Shown here piece after piece: positions 10,938 through 23,012 of a stretch of DNA of 64,000 nucleotides. Each line of letters begins with the position of its first letter. Position 1 is the first letter of the stretch. The position numbers were made by a program, and so were the translations under genes. The stretch lies in assembly GCA_936432065.2 (NCBI GenBank), contig OW386292.2:132323460-132387459 (forward strand), given 5' to 3'. This DNA is from Rutpela maculata. Taxonomy: Eukaryota; Arthropoda; Insecta; Coleoptera; Cerambycidae. The notes under the pieces are model-generated. The model worked only from the letters and a program-made list of their open reading frames with translations, was not told the origin of the DNA and made no database searches.

Positions 10938-12750
10938 CAAGTTATACATGAAACGAATGTACTCTGTACTATGCATAAAATAAATAGTTGTTTGTGAAAA
11001 TATATATTTGTTTATTTACTTTCCCATCATTTTAATACCTGAATACCTGAAAAGTTTTAGTTTTTTCTGTTTAACATGTAAATTATATATAGTTCTTTAA
11101 ATATATTTTATTTCAACTGTAAATTGAACATTTAAACATAATTTACATTATACCGATGTTATTTCGTATTAATATTTATTATATTCACTTAAAAAAAAGA
11201 ATCAAAAGTTAAAAAAGTAGCACTGTTCTGTCGTCTGTAGCCCTAAAACGAAGAATTTTCTGGGAAAATGTCAAGAATAATAAAATGTTCAAAATCAATT
11301 TCCTCAACTTTTCTATCTCTCGATATATTTTCGAACAATGCTTCATTTACGAGTTATATTGCAAATAAAACGAAAAATGGCGAAAAATGGACGATTTTTT
11401 TAATTTTAAAGTGTGTTGCCCCACCTGTCACGCGTGCGGATAGTTGGCGTATGTCCCAAACTATACTTTAAAAAAAAATTGCCGGTAAACGACATTTCGT
11501 AAAATGATCCCTTTCGCATCTATTCCGACTGACCTATTTGCAACCACAACTCAAATAAAAAAAATCGGCAGCTACTGGAAGCGGCTGGAACCTCCCCACC
11601 CGGTGAATCTTTGAAGCCGAAAAGAGCACTAAACAATATGAAAGATGTCATTTAATTATATTTATTAAGTTGAAATATTTTTTTCGTATTAAATCAGAAA
11701 AAAGTCTTTCGTTCGGTGGGATTTGGACCTAAGAACTTGAGTGTTAAATTTATAGTGTGCACAACATTAACATTTTATTCAATGTTTTTAATAGAAATAT
11801 ATGCTTCATCGGATCCTAGCCCGGGGCCAGCCAGACAACCACGGTGAACACCGCCATGGCGAGTGTGAGGCTGGACGGGGTAGGTCCGGTTTGGCTTGGA
11901 GAAAAATAGAAAAGTAGATCCTATCTTCTGTAGGCAGGCTTAAAAACAAGGTTAAAATTATATATTATATAATATTATATTATATTATGTGTCCACATGG
12001 ACCTAAAATGAATATAAAAATAAACACAATTCCATAAAAACGTTCGTAGGCAAGAGCACTTAATAATTTTGATTATTGATACGGGAAACAACTAAACGAA
12101 AAAATCTGTTCGTTGGTAATGGGATGGATGGCAGGGATGGCCATCTTTGGAAAAAACCATATAACTCTTGGTGGACAGCTTCCCTGCCAGATGTAGCCAG
12201 GGTAGTGTTCATGGTGGATCGTTTAAGTTTGAGTTGGTATATTTTGTTTTATCTTTTGACCTTGACCAATTTTTCACTAAATCGGTCGGGGAAGTGATAG
12301 CAGTCAAATTTTTGGTTCCAATGTTTCTCTGGGGACTTTGGTTTTTGAAAAATGTTTAGGTTGGTACCAATGTCTTAAATTGTTTTTAGGTTATGTAGTA
12401 CTATTTTTAGGTTATGTTGCCGGAAGAATTTCCGGCGCGATGCCGGAAATAGCGGAAATAGTTTTTAAAATATAATGTCACTGTCACTTTTAAAGTTTTA
12501 TTGGAAAAAACTCACCGAAAGCGTTCCGGTGGGGTTGCTTACACTTGTAGGGCTTGTAAGCGGTTCAGGATGGCCTCTCACACCATCCGTGGGCTTTATA
12601 AACGTCGAAAAAACTTGTAATCTCTCGATGCACTTGACACGTCAAAAATACTCAGCATACAGTTTGCACGCTTTAACACACTAGCAGAGAACTTATACCA
12701 CAAATGGACCCGTAGTATTTTTTGGGAATTTTCCTTTGAGTCCATTTAAT
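10938..12750. other. No gene seen
   Basis: Noncoding. A GC-richer patch at 11810-11900 (CGGGGCCAGCCAG…GGCTGGACGG) and another near 12510-12600 may be fragments of unrecognised elements. Open frames of 60-70 codons in this stretch have no protein-like pattern that I recognise. Confidence 0.4.
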
Positions 12751-12754
12751 AAAA

Positions 12755-13405
12755 TTTGACATTTTTCTGAAAATTTGACATTTTTATGAAAAGTAATATT
12801 TTTTCGAAAATTTTACATTTCTCTGAAGTGACATTACTCCGAAAATTTGACAATTTTCAAACATTTGACATTTATCTGAAAGGTGACATTTTTCTGAAAG
12901 GTGACATTTCTTCGAAAATTTGACGTTTTTTCGAAAATTTGACATTTTTCTGAAAAGTGACATTTTTCTGAAAATTTGACATATTTCTGAAAAGTGACAT
13001 TTCCCTGAAAATTTAACATTTTTCCGAAAATTTGACATTTTTCTGAAGTGACATTTTTTCGAAAATTTGACATTTTCCTGAATTTTTTACATTTTCCTGA
13101 ATTTTTGACATTTTTCTGAAAAGTGACATTTCTCTGAAAATTTGACATTTTTTCGAAAATTTGACATTTTTCTGAAGTGACATTACTCCGAAAATTTGAC
13201 AATTTTCAAACATTTGGCATTTTTCTGAAAGGTGACATTTCTTCGAAAATTTGACGTTTTTTCGAAAATTTGACATTTTTCTGAAAAGTGACATTTTTTC
13301 GAAAATTTGACATTGTTCTGAAAAGTGACATTTCTCCGAAAATTTGACATTTTTTAAAAATCTGACATTTTTCTGAAAAGTGACATTTCTCCGAAAAGTT
13401 GATAT
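12755..13405. repeat. Degenerate minisatellite built on AATTTGACATTTTTCTGA
   Basis: About 650 bp of near-tandem 16-20-bp units: GACATTTTTCTGAAAATTT alternating with GTGACATTTCTCCGAAAATTT and similar. Some longer blocks recur (for example 12822-12935 and 13170-13280). On the - strand all three frames stay open and give Lys/Asn/Phe-rich text (SNFRKNVKF, EKCHFSEKC). This follows from the repeat unit having no stop in any frame, so it is not evidence of coding. Confidence 0.9.
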
Positions 13406-13429
13406 TTCTTGGAAATAAAAAAAAAAAAA

Positions 13430-13790
13430 TTCGTGACGTCTTGTAGAAATATTTTCAGTTCGCCTGTTATAAGAATTTTATGCTTTTACGACGTCATCAG
13501 AACGTAGGTGTATTTTTAATTCACTCGTATTCCATCCATCTACAATATTTCCACCTACGTTTCAAACTTTAATTGGATGTTTCCAATAGTTAAGTCGATA
13601 TCTGCACCAGTTTCTAAGAATTTTTCTTATTTGTGACGTCATGTGACGTAGGTGTATTATTAATTCACTCGTAATCCGTCCGTCTATAATACTTATACCT
13701 ACGTTTCAAATTTCAGTTCGATATCTTCAACCGTTCCCGAGTTATCAGCCGAAATCACTGAACACCTCTGTCATTATTAGAATATCACCC
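13430..13790. repeat. Imperfect tandem duplication of about 170 bp
   Basis: Two successive blocks (13430-13625 and 13626-13770) each contain TGACGT, ACGTAGGTGTATT, AATTCACTCGTA, CCTACGTTTCAAA and CGATATCT in the same order. The end near 13790 reads ATCACCCTGTACATT, like the terminus of a small DNA element. No coding potential. Confidence 0.7.
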
Positions 13791-14096
13791 TGTACATTGC
13801 ACTGCTTTGAGGACAAAACAAGTGAAATTTTTGTTTTTTAATTTTTTTCACAGAAACCAAATCGAAAAAGTGCAAGTGTGATATATCGTTGAAATCAGAA
13901 TTTTTACTGCTTTTCAATGGTTCAATTACAAATTGTAAGTTATCATAAAATAAAGAACTTGTTGTGCCAAAACGGCACTAAACGTAATCCGATCTCAACC
14001 AAAACCTTTTCAGATCTTCTGGAACACTAAAGAAACCCTCATGCAAAGTTTCATCCAAATCCGTTTAGTAGCTTCGCCGCTATCGTGCTAACATAC

Positions 14097-14108
14097 ATGC
14101 ACACACAC

Positions 14109-14148
<40 letters not shown>

Positions 14149-14158
14149 ACACACAGAC
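14097..14158. repeat. (CA)n microsatellite
   Basis: About thirty CA dinucleotides with a few interruptions. The preceding sequence (CAAATCCGTTTAGTAGC, 14049 onward) is the sort of tail seen at the 3' end of short insect repeats. Confidence 0.95.
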
Positions 14159-14159
14159 A

Positions 14160-15217
14160 TTTTTCAAAAACAACTTTTTTGGGTTCCTGGGACCTCAAAA
14201 CGTAAAGATTTGATGTCATCTCAATTTTCGATTTTGGACTAATTGTAGTAACCTCCCACAATTTTATTGTGGGGAGGTTAATAAATAACTCCAGAATTTT
14301 GGTCAGGAAATGGCGGTGGATTTATAGTACAGTACCAAGAGGTAAAAAATATGCAAAACTTCGGAATAATGTCATATTGAACGAATTTCGTTCATTTTTG
14401 GCAGTATAATAATAAATGCTTCACAGAAAAGTTTCTATATCGTGCGGGGGCTTGCTAATTTTTAGGGGATGGATGCCACCCCCTCTCAGGAGGCGGCACT
14501 TAAAAAATATATATATTTATTGGAGCTGAAGTAGAATCAAATTTTAAGAAGAAAAGGTTCTATGCAATTTTTCACATAAATTGATAGTTTTTAAGTTATA
14601 ACGACTTCAAAATTGCGATTTTGACTTAAAAAAAAAGGTATTTCCAAACGGCTTTCGTCAAGTATTTCGAAAAGTATTACTTTATCGAAAAAATGTTACA
14701 GACCAATTACAGAAAGTACAAACTGGGAGTTAATTATATTTTTTGTTTATTGATGTAGGATTAATAATTTCGGAGATATTTAAGTTTACATTTGGCATCC
14801 AAGTGTTCATAAGATAATTATGTAGAGTGAGAGTTAAATATCTCAGAAACTGTGACACCTACGTCAAGGATGCTTATAGATAGAATAATAGGTTATTAAG
14901 AGGATAATCTGCGTTAAGACAAAACATATTTTCATTGATATATATGAAAAAGGTATATACGGGTGGGCGTGCACCTTTGATCAATGAAATATGCCGACCA
15001 AGTAAAAAGGCGGAGAATAACATATTGTGTAATATATAAGAGAAATAGTTCAAACATATTTCTGTCGTACAGAGTCGAATTTCGCGTTGGGTGCACAAGA
15101 ATTTTTATTTAAAGTAATTTGAGTAGGAAAACTGAATGCGGTTGTAGCGATTCCTTAGGCAGTGGTTTTTAATTAAAAGAAAAAACTATCTGTAGGTACA
15201 TAATGTATATTTACAGT
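14160..15217. other. No gene seen
   Basis: AT-rich noncoding sequence. An open - frame at 14874-15098 is short and has no recognisable pattern. A small stem with TGTGGGAGGTTA-like arms lies near 14250-14280. Confidence 0.4.
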
Positions 15218-15475
15218 GTACAGGGTGTCCTAGTTAACGTGTTATGTCCGATTTTCTCGGTAGTTTTTGAGATAAGTATTTTTTTTTTTTTTTTCGGGGA
15301 ATCTATGCCGCTAAGAAACATATAATTGAACATCAAAGAAGAATTGATCGGATTATTTATGTTCTTAATTGACTATTAAAGCATTAAAGGAAAGTAAAAA
15401 AAGGCATGTAAATTTTAAATATCACTTCCGGTTTACATGGCAATGGCGTTCTTTTTCTTGAAAATAGAATATTGA

Positions 15476-16040
15476 TTACTTCCACATCCAGTGGTAGTAT
15501 AGTAACAAAAAAATTTTTGAAAATTTTTATTGTTCAAATAGGCTTAGACTGTCATGAAAGGTCGACATTTTAAGTTTGAGCGAAAAAAAAATTCTGCCTG
15601 TCTGTCTAACTTTTTTGTGCGCACGATTACTCTGGAACCGTTTAAGATATTGACTTGAAATTTGGTACACTTATGTACTTTAACGGGATCTGGAACTAGA
15701 TTATATTTTCATCTTATTCCATCGAAGGGTTGGGTTGTAAATTGGGGTAAATGGGGAGGTAAACAGGTAAATCAAGCAGGTAAGAGTCCGTAAAATTGGT
15801 ATTTAGTATATATAAGAGAAGCTAGGGTCTCGAAAAAATTTTTGACATTAGCTACCCCCATTACCACCCCTACCCCACTTTTTAAGGGGACGAAAAAAAG
15901 TGTGATTTAGTGTATGTACAAGAACCAAAAACCTCAAAATATTTTTTTACTTCATAGGCCAAGAATTTTTATTGAAAAATTACCAAAAATCCTCGTTATG
16001 TTGGGGTGATGCCTATTACGAATAACTGGCAAAATAAGGA
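15476..16040 (+). mobile_element. ACTTCCACATCC element, 3'-truncated copy
   Basis: Carries the family's 5' end TACTTCCACATCCAGTGG, GAGCGAAAAAAAAATTCTG, ACTCTGGAACCGTTTAAGAT, TAAATCAAGCAGGTAAGAGT and the C-rich block. It breaks off near 16040, before the GGATGTGGAAGT end. The next copy starts within a few bases. Confidence 0.85.
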
Positions 16041-16047
16041 TATATAT

Positions 16048-18363
16048 ATTACTTCAACATCCAGTGGAAGTATAGTAACGACAAAAAAATTTTTAAAAAA
16101 TTTTTATTGTTCAAATAGGCTTAGAATGTCATGAAACGTCGAGATTTTAAGTTTGAGCAAAAAAAATTCTGTCTGTCTGTCGGTCTAACTTTTTTTTTGT
16201 GCGCACGTTTACTCTGGAACCGTTTGAGATACTGACTTGAAATTTAGTACACTTATGTACTTTAACGAGATCTAGAACTAGATTATATTTTCATCTTGTT
16301 CCGTCGAAGAGTTGGGGGTAAATTGGGGTAAATTTGGGGTAAATAGGTAAATCAAGCAGGTAAGAGTTCATAAAATTGGTATTTACTATATACAAGAGAA
16401 GCTAAGGTCTCAAAAAAAATTTTGGCATTAGCCCCCACCCCATTATTAAAGGGGATGAAAAAAAATTTAATTTAGTGTGTGTACAAGAACTAGAAACCTC
16501 AAAATATTTTTTTACCTTATCCACCCCCACTACCACCCTCTATCACCACCCTCACCCTATTACCGATGTGGGGTATCGTTTTATGGGTTTTTGAGGTAGA
16601 GAATTTCAAATATTATATTATTAAACAATTATTTCCACATACAACATTTTTTCGTTGTGAGTGACTTGGATAGAAAATCTGGATGTGGAAGTTGGGCAGC
16701 GGTTTTTTTTATTGTTAAATTAGTGTACAATATCGATAATTCTACCATTCCCAATTGAAATTAAAATTTTGTGGACATGCCTATTGAAAGTCGCATTTCG
16801 GAGATATGAACTTTACTTTGCTTTTTTTTAAAGGAACACTCCATATATGTACCATTTGAAACGCCATAAAAAAAGCTTTGTATTTATAATATAATACATG
16901 GTACTTATCTTAAACAAATTTTGTCTAATTTACTATAAATTTACAATTTATCAAATTAGCCATGTAAAACAAAAGTATGTAAATTAAAATAAACAATATG
17001 TTAGTTCTGTCTGATTTCACTTTATTTTAAATAAAATGGAGAATTTCAATAATTGATACAGTGTGTTTCACTTGAAATAACTTTATTTTTTTTCCGATTT
17101 GAATCGCATTTTACTTAAGTATAGAACAAACTAGTATCTACTTATGATCAGAAAAACATTCGCCTCCTACGGTACCAAAGCCACCTGCGGTACCAAAATA
17201 TGTGGAGAAAATCGGAAAATCATATTAGGCATTTTTTTATCGGAAAATTTTGTTAATAAAACTTGTTCAGAATTGTCCAAAATGGCCAAAATTTAATCAA
17301 AATTAAAAAATGAAAAACTTGAAATTTAAAAAATTTTGAAAATAATTAGGTATTTAAAAAAAAACTGTTTTACAACTACCTGGCAGCTTGGGTTTAATTT
17401 CAAACAAAATTGTCATAGTACAGTTTTCTAAACGAAAAAACCCATTCAAATGATATTTTCGGACTTGGACATTATTTTAATAAAAATTTATATATTTTTT
17501 TTGATTAAATTTTGGACTTAAGGTTTCTGAACAATTCTTTCATTAACAAAATTTTCCAATAAAAATATGCCTAATATGATTTTTTGATTTTATCCGCATA
17601 TTTTGGTACCGCAGGTGGCTTTGCATTTGTAGGACGTGAATTTTTTTCTGGTAATAAGTAGATCCTAATTTGTTCCATAAGTAAAATTAGATTCAAATCG
17701 GAAAAAAAATATTTAAAAAGTGAAACAGACTGTATATATTTTTCGGACTACCATGACTTAATGTAAGAAAATATAAAACTTAATATCTACTATAGTTTTT
17801 AAGAAAAATACTGGGTCATATATCATTGAAAAGATTTTTCTATGGCCTTTCAAATGGTGTAAAAATATATGGGGGTGTTCTATTTAAAAAAAACCGCTGC
17901 CCAAGGAATCACTACTTCCGCATCCAGATTTTCGATCCAACTCATTCACAACGAAAAAATTTAGTAATGGGGTGGGGGTGGCTAATGCCAAACATTTTTT
18001 GAGACCTTAGCTTCTCTTGTATATACTAAATACCAATTTTCTGGACTCTTAGCTGCTTGATTTAGCTGGTTACCTCAAATTTACCTCAATTTACCCCCCA
18101 ACCCTCTGACGGAACAAAATGAAAATATAATCTAGTTCCAGATCTCGTTAAAGTACATTTGTGTACCAAATTTCAAGTCAATATCTTAAACGGTTACAGA
18201 GTAAACGTGCGCACAAAAAAGTTACAGACCGACAGACAGAAATTTTTTTTTCGCTCAAACTTAAAATCTCGACGTTTCATGACATTCTGAGCCTATTTGA
18301 ACAATAAAAATTTAAAAAAATTTTTTTTGGCGTTACTATACTTCCACTGGATGTGGAAGTAAA
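16048..18363. repeat. Giant palindrome with ACTTCC elements as arms
   Basis: The left arm is a full + copy of the ACTTCCACATCC element (16050-16711). The right arm is a - copy (17889-18363). The inner flanks also pair (for example CCATATATGTACCATTTGAAA near 16850 with its diverged complement near 17860), so the inverted repeat is longer than the element itself. A separate foldback element occupies the centre (17055-17735). Confidence 0.75.
17055..17735. mobile_element. Foldback element of about 680 bp
   Basis: Arms of about 250 bp: ATACAGTGTGTTTCACTT at the left pairs with AAGTGAAACAGACTGTAT at the right, and GCCACCTGCGGTACCAAAAT with ATTTTGGTACCGCAGGTGGC. The loop holds no ORF of note. It sits in the middle of the larger palindrome. 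Confidence 0.8.
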
Positions 18364-18694
18364 ACCAAGGTAAAGCTCATATCTCCGAAATTCGACTTGT
18401 TTGAATTGTTTTGCTGAAATGATGTTTGGAAAATACATGTGATATCTCATAACTTTTATTTTTGAACGTATTTACGTAACTCCAAAAATAAAGAAGTTAA
18501 ATGAGGTTCTAACGTTTGCACACCCACCCTGTACTGTTGACTATAATAAGGAACTTTAGTCTAGTTATTATAAAAAACACGTTCTCAAATAAATTAAACA
18601 TGTTCTGATAGAACATATTAATAATAATAATTTTTTGTTTTTATGTCTTTGGTGTTTTTCAAAAAAATTGCCGCGCTTGGATTTTACCTTATAG

Positions 18695-18713
18695 CCCCCC
18701 CCCCCCCCCCCCC
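18695..18713. repeat. Poly(C) run of 19
   Basis: An uninterrupted homopolymer of C, unusual in this AT-rich window. It is followed by TAAATCCGCCACTGACTGCGCTCCGTCAG. A similar poly(G) run marks the left end of the hAT element at 32.25 kb. Confidence 0.9.
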
Positions 18714-19034
18714 TAAATCCGCCACTGACTGCGCTCCGTCAGAAACCCTAAAATACCTATATGCATGTTTGGAGCATATTTAATGTCCGATATATCAAAA
18801 AATATTACAGCTAGATCCTTATATGTTTGAAATCGGGGATAAAGGATCTAAAAGAATATGTAAAAATATACAGGGTTTTTCATTTAAAAAGCAACCTTCA
18901 TTGTTATATCACGTGACATATCCAAGCAATTGTTTTTTAATTGCATTTAAAAAAATATGTATACAACCTTACAACTCTTATACGAAACTTTTTTTTGTCT
19001 CCAATAATAACATAAATAAAGGGGGGTCAAAATA

Positions 19035-19940
19035 TAGTTATAATTCGTCCGCTGTCTTGGATTCCTAAATTTTTACCAAAAATTCGTAACCCGCATCCCG
19101 AAAATCCCCAGATATCGATTTTCATTCGAATAGGATCACAGATGACAAAATTCATCCGCCATCTTGGTTTCCTAAATTTTGACCAAAAATTCGTAACCCG
19201 CATCCCCGAAAACCCCCAGACATCGATTTTCAGCCAAATAGGACCATAGATGACGAAATTCGTCCGCCATCTTGGAGTCCTAAATTTTGATCAAAAATTC
19301 GTAACCCACATCCCCGAAAACCCCCAGATATCGATTTTCAGCCAAATAGGACCATAGATGACGAAATTCGTCCGCCATCTTGGAGTCCTAAATTTTGATC
19401 AAAAATTCGTAACCCGCATCCCCGAAAACCCCCAGATATCGATTTTCAGCCAAATAGGACCATAGATGACGAAATTCGTCCGCCATCTTGGAGTCCTAAA
19501 TTTTGATCAAAAATTCGTAACCCGCATCCCCGAAAACCCCCAGATATCGATTTTCAGTCGAATAGGACTATAGATCGCGAAATTCGTCCGCCATCTTAGA
19601 TTCCTAAATTTTGACCAAAAATTCGTAACCCGCATCCCCGAAAACCCTCCGATATCGATTTTTAGTCAAATAGGACCATAGATGACGAAATTCGTCCGCC
19701 ATCTTGGAGTCCTAAATTTTGATCAAAAATTCATAACCCGCATCCCCGAAAACCCCCAGATATCGATTTTCAGTCGAATAGGTCCATAGATGACGAAATT
19801 CGTCCGCCATCTTGGATTCCTAAATTTTGACCAAAAATTCGTAAACCGCATCCCCGAAAACCCCCAGATATCGATTTTCAGTCGAATAGGATCGTAGATG
19901 ACGAAATTCGTCCGTCATTTTGGATTCCTAAATATCTTAG
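19035..19940. repeat. 108-bp tandem array, about 8.5 units
   Basis: CGTCCGCCATCTTGG or a close variant recurs at 19045, 19153, 19261, 19369, 19477, 19585, 19693, 19801 and 19909, a strict 108-bp period. Each unit then has CCTAAATTTTGA, AAAAATTCGTAACCCGCATC and CCCAGATATCGATTTTCAG. The middle units are nearly identical, which points to recent homogenisation. The length is a multiple of three, but no frame gives recognisable protein. Confidence 0.95.
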
Positions 19941-20059
19941 CAGTATGAGATTCCTCGGAAAACCTACGTCAGATTGGATTTTGAACCATAAACTTATCTC
20001 AGAAACTACCGAGAAAACCCAGCATAGCGCGTTGACTGGGACACCCTGTACATTTTGCT

Positions 20060-20870
20060 TGGTAATAATTTCGAATAAATTGATTTCTGACCTAACTAAA
20101 AACCGCATTCAAATTTTCATAATAAAATTTGTAGGAGTGTTTATACAAAACGGTCCTCTCTATTTGGCACCTTTTATTTATGTATTAACATTTTCAAGAA
20201 TTTCATCTATTAAGTCATTCCTGTAAGATAAAATAATTTATAAATAAATTTAAGATATTACCAGAACTCCTAAATGCTTCCCTGGCAAGCATTCATTCGC
20301 GTCAGGTCTCCATGACAACAAGTTCCTCCCTAAAGTCTGAGAGCGTGTAAAGCTATGCGAATGCCGAGGCGAGTGCCATCTATTGACGGCAAAATTGGAA
20401 ACTATTTATTGAATCTATGTTTGAAAAACAAGAGGTTATATTTTATCCACGTAATTAATTATGGACTATCTAGGTCGTCACGATTTCGTTTTTTGTAAAT
20501 TCCAATTTTTCGACGTCCATTTTTTCGTTGATCACGTGTTTTTGACTAAAACAAAAAAATAAAAACGTGACGAACTAGAATATATATTTTAATACATACG
20601 TACAAAATTTGAAGTTTCTATCTTCAAAAATAAGCCGAATAATTCGTTTCTTCATTTCACTGACCGCAGATTATACTCTTAATGAAGCTTTCAACTGTTT
20701 TTTTATTTGTTCCTGTAGCATAAAAACAAAGAAGTTATAACCGAAGCAATGTGGGTTTACACATTTTCTTAATAACAACGTCGCCATTTTGCCACTGTAA
20801 TTAGCCAGTAATTAAAAAAAAGGAATTTCAAATACTGTTTCTCATTAATATGACGTAGATGCTCAAATTT
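20060..20870. other. No gene confirmed
   Basis: Noncoding on present evidence. A GC-richer stretch at 20270-20390 includes GTGCCATCTATTGACGGC, a sequence style seen near insect 5' exons. A donor/acceptor pair on the - strand near 20263/20228 would join only a few codons. I do not call a gene. Confidence 0.35.
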
Positions 20871-21530
20871 TACTTCCACATCCAGTGGTAGTATAGTAAC
20901 GACAAAAAAATTTTTTTAAAATTTTTATTGTTCAAATAGGCTTAGAATGTCATGAAACGTCGAGATTTTAAGTTTGAGCGAAAAAAAATTCTGTCTATCC
21001 GTCCGTCCGTCGGTCGGTCTGTCTGTAATTTTTTTTGTGCGCACAATTACTCTGGAACAGTTTAAGATATTGACTTGAAATTTGGTACACCTATGTACTT
21101 TAATGGGATTTGGAACTAGATTATATTTTCATCTTATTCCGTCGAAGGGTTGAGGGGTAAATTGGGGTAAATATGTAAATCAAGCAGGTAAGAGTCCATA
21201 AAATTGGCATTTGGTATATACAAGAAAAGCTAAGGTCTCAAAAAATTTGTTGGCATTAGCCACCCCATTACCACCCCTACCTCATTATTAAAGGGGATGA
21301 AAAAAAAATTGTGATATAGTGTTTGTACAAGAACCAAAAGCCTCAAAATATTTTTTTACTTCACCCACCCCCACTACCGATGTGAAATATCGTTTTATGG
21401 GATTTTGGGGTAGACGATTTCAAATAATATATTATTAAACTTCCATAAACAATTATTTCCATATACAAATTTTTTTCATTGTGAGAGACTTGGATAGAAA
21501 ATCTGGATGTGGAAGTAGTGATTTTCAGTG
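20871..21530 (+). mobile_element. ACTTCCACATCC element, near full-length
   Basis: Starts TTACTTCCACATCCAGTGG and ends ATCTGGATGTGGAAGTAGTG, giving terminal inverted ACTTCCACATCCAG/CTGGATGTGGAAGT. The internal order is the same as in the other copies: TCTG/TCCG-rich tract, ACTCTGGAAC, GGGGTAAATTGGGG, CACCCC-rich blocks, GTTCCATAAACAATTATT. No ORF, so nonautonomous. Confidence 0.9.
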
Positions 21531-22364
21531 AGGTAAAGTTATATGAATGTTTACTGAGAATCTAAAACCTACTTCACTCGCACAATATGTTGATTTTGAT
21601 TAGAAGTCATTATATTTCAAAATTTGTGGTCATAAATCAAACTGTTCAAAAGTCACGCCAGAAAATTCGTGGTTTTTAAGGTTTTTTTACGATTATAATT
21701 CTTGCAGGAGGCATTTTAGGAGTCACGCATATTTATCAGAACTTTTAGTCTTATTGTCACACAAGAAAATCGCTGCAGAAAAATTGCAGTAAGTTCTGAT
21801 ACACCCTGTATATTAAAATGCAACATTTAAATATAATTAAAGTAACAAACATCTTTTACAAAAATCCGGATTAGACGGTAATATTGTGCTTCAAGGAATT
21901 AGTCATTCAAATGTAATAGATCGAGATTACTGGAATTTCTGCATGGAAATCCCTCACCTACCTGAAGCCAGGTCACTATAACCATTCCTAGGTATACTTG
22001 CAAGAATATTAGTTACTACTTTTAGCAATTATTAGTCATCTATGGGATATTATAATTTTATATACGGGGTGATCCAAAAGCGGACGATCAAACGGGGTGA
22101 GGTAATAGAAAGAGATCATTTCCAATCAAAATAAGTGTATAGGTGTGGTTATACAATTATTGGTGGTTCAAAAGTTATTTATATTTTTCCATAAAGTTGC
22201 CTAGTGAGTCCACTAAAAAATTAATTATAAAAAAATATGAGTTGTTTGGCAGGTACATTTTTGCGGGTGCACTTTTTCAATAGAAGCATTTTCATGAACT
22301 TTGTTATCTTTTGTCAAATAAAAGAAATGATCTTGTGAACATTCTTTGTTCACAAAATATATTA

Positions 22365-23012
22365 CTTCCATATCCCGTGGAAGTATAGTAACGACAAAAA
22401 AATTTTTAAAATTTTTTATTGTTCAAATAGGCTTAGAATGTCATGAAATGTCGAGATTTTAAGTTTGAGCGAAAAAAAATTACTCTGGAATCGTTTAAGA
22501 TATTAACTTGAAATTTGGTACACATATGTACTTTAACGAGATCTGGAACTAGATTATATTATCATCTTGTTCCGTCGAAGGGTTGGGAGGTAAATTGGGG
22601 TAAATAGGTAAATCAAGCAGGTAAGAGTCCATAAAATTGGTATTTAGTATATACAAGAAAAGCTATAAGGTCTCAAAAAAATGTTTGGCATTAGCCACCT
22701 CTATTATCACCCCCATCCCATTATTAAAGGGGATGAAAAAAAATTGTGATTTAGTGTGTGTACAAGAACCAGAATCCTCAAAATATTTCTTTACTTCATC
22801 CACCCCCACTACCACCCCCCAATCACCACCCCCAAACCACTACCGATGTGGGGTATCGTTTTATGGGTTTCCGGGGTAGAGAATTTCAAATATTATATTA
22901 TTAAAGTTCCATAAACAATTATTTCCACATACATTTTTTCGTTGTGAGTGACTTGGATAGAAAATCTGGATGTGGAAGTAGTGATTCCTTGGGGAGCGGT
23001 TTTTTTAAGTGA
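22365..23012 (+). mobile_element. ACTTCCACATCC element, near full-length
   Basis: Starts ATTACTTCCATATCCCGTGG and ends GGATGTGGAAGTAGTGATTC, CTTGGGGAGCGGTTTTTTT. It lacks the TCTG-rich tract present in other copies. The region 21530-22365 before it has no gene and includes a GGGGTGATCCAAAAG terminus near 22065. Confidence 0.9.

Larger units (their letters stand above)
15218..20055. mobile_element. 4.8-kb composite bounded by TACAGGGTGTCC inverted ends
   Basis: The left end (15218-15275) reads TACAGGGTGTCCTAGTTAAC and then TTTTCTCGGTAGTTTTTGAG. The right end (about 19985-20055) is the diverged inverted counterpart ending GGACACCCTGTA. The outer GTACAGGG/CCCTGTAC is palindromic. The interior holds other repeats (two partial ACTTCC copies, a giant palindrome and a 108-bp array) and no transposase. 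The two ends may belong to one large nonautonomous element or to two separate MITEs; the sequence alone cannot tell. Confidence 0.5.

Noticed and set aside
12784..13294. Open frames of 84, 122 and 93 codons on the - strand
   Set aside because: All three frames are open because the minisatellite unit lacks stops; the text is only the repeat read in three phases.
19035..19940. Coding repeat protein, since 108 is a multiple of three
   Set aside because: No frame stays open through the array with protein-like content; it behaves as a satellite.
20228..20400. Possible first exon on the - strand around GCCGTCAATAGATGGCACTC
   Set aside because: The context resembles an insect 5' exon, but the splice pair leads to only about a dozen codons before a stop.
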